From Polytrichum commune (taxonomy: Eukaryota > Streptophyta > Polytrichopsida > Polytrichales > Polytrichaceae), in contig OX485806.1 in assembly GCA_950295325.1 (NCBI GenBank), forward strand, positions 29,450,001-29,514,000: a stretch of DNA of 64,000 nucleotides. The letters are read 5' to 3'. The notes beneath the pieces are model-generated. The model saw only the letters and a program-made list of their open reading frames with translations, was not told the DNA's origin and made no database searches. Each line of letters begins with the position of its first letter. Positions within the stretch are counted from its first letter, which is position 1. The position numbers and the translations under genes are program-made. Below are positions 58,837-64,000 of the stretch, one piece after another.

Positions 58837-60900
58837 TCAGAGAGGTTGGCAAAATAGTTGATTAGCGATGTTTAGTGCACTTTGGATGAATTTGGAAGTG
58901 GTGGAGTGGTAGATTTTGAATTCATCTAGGTTCATTAGTGTGGTGCCATTAGGCATGGTAATTTGGTCTAGTGTTGTTATATTATGTATGAGCAATTTGT
59001 ATAATAGTTTAAGTGAGGTGTTGGGATTTAGACCCTGTAGCATTTGTGCTTCTTGCATCCACGCGTTTTCGAGTGGGGATGGGTGTAGAAGGAAGTTGTT
59101 TATTGTACTTTTAAGGTGGACTCCGGCTTCATGCTTGAGCAGAAATAATGTTCTAGTGATAGGTGATCTAACACAGTGGTGGTATTTAATACGGGTAATT
59201 TCTTTAGAACCTCCGTATTTGACAAATATAAATTTTGCCAATTCGGCCTTTATCGTTAAGGGCGTTTTGTAGTTGCTCTCCAATACACCGTAGGTAGGCA
59301 TTTTGTAGTGAAAATGCTTCAATTTTAAATAGGTTGTGGGGGAGTTGTGGAGGACTTGTGTAACAATATTAGATGTGCATTTGGGTATTCCGCATATTAT
59401 TTTATGGAGTGCGATGATCTTTTTGTCAAGTTTTTTTATGGCTGGTATGGGGTATGGTACTGCATAAAAACTATATGCTATTCCAGCGCGTATGACTGTA
59501 TCAACCATGTTGATTTTTTGTTTCATAGTAGCTGGGCATGCTACGAGGGCTTGACATTGTTTGATTACTTTAGCTGTAGTGGTATTTATTTGTGTTTTCC
59601 ACTTGAGTGATAGTGCAACATTTATTCCTAGGTGTGTATAGGGTTCGTGTTGGTTTAGGACTGGTATAGGTTGGTTTCTATAGTTTATGTTGGTGGATTG
59701 GATTAGGGCCTTGAAGGTTGTGGGGTTAAGTTTAGATTTGTTTGGGCATCCAGTTACTACTATTTTGATATTCCTAGGTTCATTCATGCCCATTCGCAGA
59801 ATTTGTCTAGTTTATTTAATTGTGTTTGTAGTGTATCTAGTTTGTTGGCGATTGCTGCAAGGTCGTCTGCATATGTTGCTGATGAGATTTTAACTCTGGA
59901 CGTACCGAAAGTATATCCATTGTTTCCTTGTTGTAGCCATCTAAGTAGGGGTTCTAGAAATATGATGAATAAGTATGGGCTAAGGGTATTGCCTTGTATT
60001 GTACCTCTTTGGATGTGGATTGGTATGGTTTTTCCGAAGTGTTCGCTAGTAAATATGGTTGAAGATTGTGAGTATATGTTTTCTATGAGGTTTATTGAGT
60101 CATTGGGGTAACCCAGGTCTTTCATTATGGCTAAGAGTCTAGGGTGGTCAATGGAGCCAAAGGCGTTTTTGAAGTCAATGTAAAAAATATATATATGTTA
60201 GTTTGTGAGTCTTGGATCTTCAAGCGCTGCAATTAGTATTTGGATTTGTCTGGAGGTGTTTATTTCTGCTTTGAACCCTTCTTGGCTATCGTGTAATATA
60301 TGGTATCTTTCTCCGTATGTTGATAGGATAGATGTTAGTGTACTTGTGTAAAGTTTATATATGGTGTTAGTTAGTGCAATAGATCTGTGATTTGTTAGCT
60401 GGGATGGGTTACATTTTTTATATAATAAAATTGTTAGGCTAGTTTTCCATGATGCGGGAATTTGTTTTTGTTTATAGCAGTGCTTAAAGAATAGGAAAAG
60501 TAATTTGTGAAAGCGCGGAGGTATATTTTTTAGGATTGAATTGGGAATTTTGTCTGGACCTAGGGCTTTGTTATTACTTAGGTTTTTAAGACAGAAGTCG
60601 TAGGTTTCTTGATCAAAGTATATGTGTAAGGGGATTTGGGGTTCTCCTCGTTTGTCAATTGTGTATCCTTCTAAGTCGTACTATGGGTATTGTCTGACTC
60701 CACATGTACAGTGTAGTGGATATGTATTTTGATGGTGGCATGTGGGGACTGTTGGGCGGTCACTGATGGATTGTTGTGCGTAACTTTCTGATGCAATGTC
60801 TTCAGGGTTGGTTAATATGTTGTTTTGTCTATCAATGATGGAGTCAATAGGTAAGGTTTCAGTGTTTTTGAAGACTTTTCTGTTTATTTTCTTGGGATTT
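58837..60900 (-). pseudogene. LINE copy 2 ORF2: reverse transcriptase and post-RT domain
   Basis: RT motifs: QRGTIQGNTLSPYLFIIFLE (B), SATYADDLAAIAN (C), IDFKNAFGSIDHPR near 60140-60185 (A), with QEGFKAEINTSRQIQI near 60240-60285. The post-RT part reads YTHLGINVALSLKW, VIRAGIAYSFYAVPYPIPAI, RIKYHHCVRSPITRTLFL. The sequence upstream, 60884-61427, is a 180-codon open frame (LIRKAIYIAQHDPRWQVHP) matching the region before the RT in copy 1. Confidence 0.88.
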
Positions 60901-61434
60901 TTTCATACATTTGGCGGTATTTCGATACGGCTTTTAAAATGCAGTCTCTAGTATATTTTGTGGTGATTTTTCTAGCTTCTTTATTTGCAGTTTTTGCGAT
61001 GGTCGCTATTGTATTAATCCATTTATCAGGGGATGCTGCTGTAGCAGGTGGGTGCGAGATGTTGACGTGTTGGTGGTTTCGGATATCGTTTAGGATGGGG
61101 TGCACTTGCCAGCGTGGGTCATGTTGTGCTATGTAAATGGCTTTCCTGATGAGGTGATATGTGTTGAGGTGTCTTTTCCATTCTCTAGCTAGTTTGCGTA
61201 GTAGAAAACCACCTTGTTGCAATGTTCTGGTTGTAAGGTTGGGTAGTGGGTCTGCTTTGTAGGTTTTTTCAATTGTTTCTGAGATTTTGTTTATAATGTA
61301 GTCTTGTGATGTACAGGCATCTTGCCATTGATCAGATGTTAAGTGTTGGTGGTTTTCTAGTAGTGTGGTAAATACTTTAAGTTGAGTGGAGTTTTCTTCA
61401 AAGAATGTTATGTTCAATTGTAAACGCAATTTTT

Positions 61435-63229
61435 GGGCTATCGCCTAGCTAGAGAGCTACCATTTTCAAATGAGTGACAATTAGCGGCAATAGTCGTTTA
61501 AAGGCAAATCACCAGTGTGAAACGAGGGCGATAGTCGCTCCTAGACGGTTGCAACCGCCTTCACCTCCCCCGCCGATAAGGAGGAGGCTGACCATCGCCA
61601 AGACAGGCTATTTACCATTGTAGAATTTGACGTGGTCTCAAGATAGGAATAGGCTGATAGAAAGTTCATGCTCTCAGTGATTGAGGCTGAACGGTTGGCA
61701 ATAGACAACGCCAAGCAAGAGGTTGGCAGCACTAGGAACAGATGTGAGAGCTGAGTGATTCGGACTCGCAGAGAACTTGGAACTTTGACATTGAGCAGTA
61801 AACTGATTGAGAGCAATTGTCGTAATAATTATGGAGTGACATTTTGATTGTAATTTCGGTGTTTGAATATGAGTATTGTCTTGTGTGATTTTTGGCAATA
61901 GTTGTGAGCGTTGGAATAGACATATCATCCGCCAAGAGGGCGAGGAAGAAAGAAGCAATGTCTGTGTAATAGCAATGGCCGAAGTCGGACTATGGCCATT
62001 GTCTTGTGAGTGAGTCATGTCAATGAAGCAAAGGCTGATTGCCGAGAAAGAAAGGCAATAGCCTAGTGGAAGAAGGAAGAGTCGGAGTCTGAATATGGCC
62101 ATAGACAAGAGAGAGACTTCTCTCAGCCTGGTGCACAGGTTAAAGACTATTTGCCTGAGAGAAGGACAAAGAAGCGTTGGCAATTAGGCAGTGAGTGGTA
62201 GAGTCTTGGAAGTCTGTAACTTCCGTGAGACTAGGCCTGGGCGATAGGCTATGTTAAGGGAAGTCATGAGAGAAGTCCGTGAGGGTAAATAGTCGAGGTT
62301 AAGGCCATTGCCTGCTCGGACAGAGAGCCGAAGCATCGAGGAAGAGCTATCGCCTGAGTCCCTTGGCTATCGCCCGTTTGTTACAGAGAGACTATGAGTG
62401 AGAGTTGAGAGAGGAATGTCCTGTAGGGCCATAGGTTTAGCAGGTGTCGTCCCTGAGAGAGAAGAAAGAAAGAGAACAGAGAGGCCGCTCGTGGGAGCAT
62501 AGCCAAAGGCCTACTCTAAGACATTACCTGGCGTGTAGCCGTTGCAGTGACTGCAGAGACGAGACGAGTTATTCGCAAGCGTGAGCTGCAAAAGATATTA
62601 CCATCTCATGAAAAAGAGATTGACTACTTAGTGTAAGACATTACCAAAGGCTAATACTTTCAAGCTTAAAATGTAATTAGGCCTTAATTAAGGAATATCG
62701 CCTACATTGTTGATGCATTGATCATATATAATGCTGTGGGGATTTGTGTGGACAAGTTGCCAAATCAGTTGAAGATGAAGATGATGATTACAGTCTTGTG
62801 AAGATTGCCTGGATGACTGTAAGTCAAATTAAGATGAATTAATTTGAAATTATTGCAAAGCTCAATTCTTGTTATGCAAAGACGATGTGGTTACAAAAAG
62901 ACATTACCCCGGACTTCGGTCCTGACGAATTGCCAAGGACTACTTGCCAAGCTTTTGAGCTTCACGACTGAAATAGGTCAAAGAAATAGAGTGATAGAAA
63001 CTTTCCCTAAAGATAGGACAGAATAACTTTTGACGGAGGAAGCACAAGGAACCATAAGAGTGGGGAATAAGTGGAATTAAGAAGGAATGAAGGAAGAAAG
63101 ATCCTATGTTGTTATTATAGTCCTTAAATCCAATGTGACATTAACCCTTATAGACACTATCTCAGTCTTCCTGGAGACTTTGTTCCCTGGGTTTTGTTGT
63201 TTTGAGCCATAGCAAAAACTTACTACATA
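61435..63229 (+). mobile_element. 1.8 kb LTR-like repeat inserted in LINE copy 2
   Basis: The LINE reading ENLEK stops at the right edge and RLQLNITFFEEN resumes at the left edge, so the insert is bounded tightly. AATTTTT stands on both sides (61428-61434 and 63230-63236) as a 7 bp direct repeat. The right 750 bp match 10126-10858. It has a TATA-like CCCTTATA about 80 bp from the right end and ends near CTACA. No coding capacity, no obvious inverted ends; probably a solo LTR or other non-coding element, younger than the LINE. Confidence 0.7.
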
Positions 63230-63242
63230 AATTTTTCTAGGT

Positions 63243-64000
63243 TTTCAAGTGGTATCGGGTTCAGTATTCTAGTTGGTGAGGTGTTTATAGGGGATGGGGG
63301 TCTGGCTATAAGTGTGTTGTGTGGGATGTGTAATGTGACTGGATATTGATCTGAATTTAGATTTATGTTTGTATTTGTAGTGGAGGTAAATTTGATATTG
63401 TCTGGGGAGTGAATGTAGAAACCATCTATTAGGCTTGTTGATGTGTAGTTGTAGCCACCTTGTCTGGAGATACTAGTGTTGGTTTGAATATATTCTAAGT
63501 TGAGAGATGTGGTGAAGTTTTTCCATTGGAAGTCTTCTTCTTGTGGGGGGGTGTTAGTGTTGTTATTTTGTCTGCCCTGAGTGCAATATCTCTGTTAAAG
63601 TCACCACATAGTGTGTATATGTGATTGGGGTGTATAGTGATTTCGTTAGTGATTTCGTTTTTAAGGTTTGGGATAAGACATGTGTCTTCTAAGTGCGTGG
63701 GCATATACATGTGTATGATTAGCCAAGGTATTAGTGGGTGGTTATTTATTTTTATTATTTATAAATATGGGGAGATGTTTGCTGGTGTGGGAATTTTGGT
63801 GACATTCCCCAAGAATGCATATTTATGATGGATAAGTGTGAGTAGGCCATCTCTTCCAGGAGTGTAAAGCATTATTTTTTGTATGCACGTTGTGAGTGCT
63901 TGTGTGTTGTTAAAAATGAGTTTGAATTCCGGAAATATATTTTGTATATATTTTGTAGATTTGTTTGCAGTTAGTTTGGTTTCTTGGATATGTATGATTG
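63243..64000 (-). pseudogene. LINE copy 2 ORF2: AP-type endonuclease, partial
   Basis: Minus-strand motifs: HIQETKLTANKSTKYIQN, LLTLIHHKYAFLGNVTKIPT, WLIIHMYMPTHLEDT, LCGDFNRDIAL, TSLIDGFYIHS, ending RILNPIPLENLEK at the insert. It matches copy 1 position by position with moderate divergence. The first endonuclease motif is beyond the window. At least one stop (in the SPYL region) and one frame change are present. Confidence 0.85.

Larger units (their letters stand above)
56094..64000 (-). mobile_element. Dualen-like LINE, copy 2, broken, runs off the right edge
   Basis: Same family as 35.7-47.9 kb but clearly diverged. Read on the minus strand from the window edge: AP endonuclease (64000-63243), then an LTR-like insert, then the RT region (61427 to about 58800), linker, RNase H, CCHC, restriction-like endonuclease-like domain, stop at 56295, 3' UTR and tail. 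There are several frameshifts and stops. There is also an internal loss of about 0.4 kb relative to copy 1 (junction near 57055) that removes the end of RNase H and the lead-in to the CCHC. ORF1 and the ORF2 start lie beyond the window. Confidence 0.85.

Noticed and set aside
63260-63280. TGGTATCGGGTTC as an LTR primer-binding site beside the LTR-like insert
   Set aside because: It resembles the usual tRNA-Met site, but it lies in LINE coding sequence (NPIPLE on the other strand), outside the AATTTTT repeat.

Overview
The window looks like nuclear DNA of a land plant. It carries split genes with GT-AG introns for a vacuolar H+-ATPase c subunit, a plastid ribosomal protein L18 and a plant plastid thioredoxin of the ACHT type. 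It also has fragments of an FVE/MSI4-like WD40 gene, a PA200 proteasome-activator gene and a trichome-birefringence-like (TBL) gene, plus a CACTA transposon. Nothing seen fixes the species. The unusual LINEs hint weakly at a seed-free plant, but that is a guess.

Layout. 0.5-3.1 kb: exon fragments of two unrelated host genes (PA200, then FVE/MSI4) lie side by side on the + strand. 3.5-4.1 kb: a small element with long inverted ends. 4.4-10.1 kb: a CACTA transposon with a five-exon transposase that reads open end to end and a clear right terminus at 10125. The left terminus was not found, so the two gene fragments may lie inside it. 10.1-10.9 kb: the right part of an LTR-like repeat into which the CACTA appears to have inserted. 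12.2-16.3 kb: two tandem-repeat arrays (about 450 bp and about 160 bp units) around a coiled-coil ORF. 18.1-20.2 kb: a conserved plant gene of unknown function. 21.6-23.8 kb: V-ATPase subunit c. 24-30 kb: gene-poor DNA with old repeats. 30.1-32.6 kb: plastid RPL18. 34.6-35.7 kb: a truncated TBL fragment that runs into a LINE.

35.7-47.9 kb and 56.1-64.0 kb hold two broken, diverged LINEs of one family, facing each other tail to tail. Their second ORF combines an apurinic-type endonuclease, reverse transcriptase, RNase H, a CCHC knuckle and a C-terminal restriction-like endonuclease-like domain. This is the dual-endonuclease plan known from Dualen elements of green algae. ORF2 of the first copy begins with a 2A-like peptide. 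Both copies share a structured 3' end. The first carries a tRNA-like SINE in its 3' UTR, and the second is split by a 1.8 kb LTR-like insert.

Between the LINEs lie an intact ACHT thioredoxin gene (50.2-50.9 kb), a near-perfect 1.05 kb palindrome made of two head-to-head copies of a GIY-YIG nuclease gene (51.8-53.0 kb), and a 365 bp inverted-repeat element (53.9-54.3 kb). The intact host genes look unrelated to one another and form no evident pathway cluster. Most of the window is mobile DNA and its by-products.
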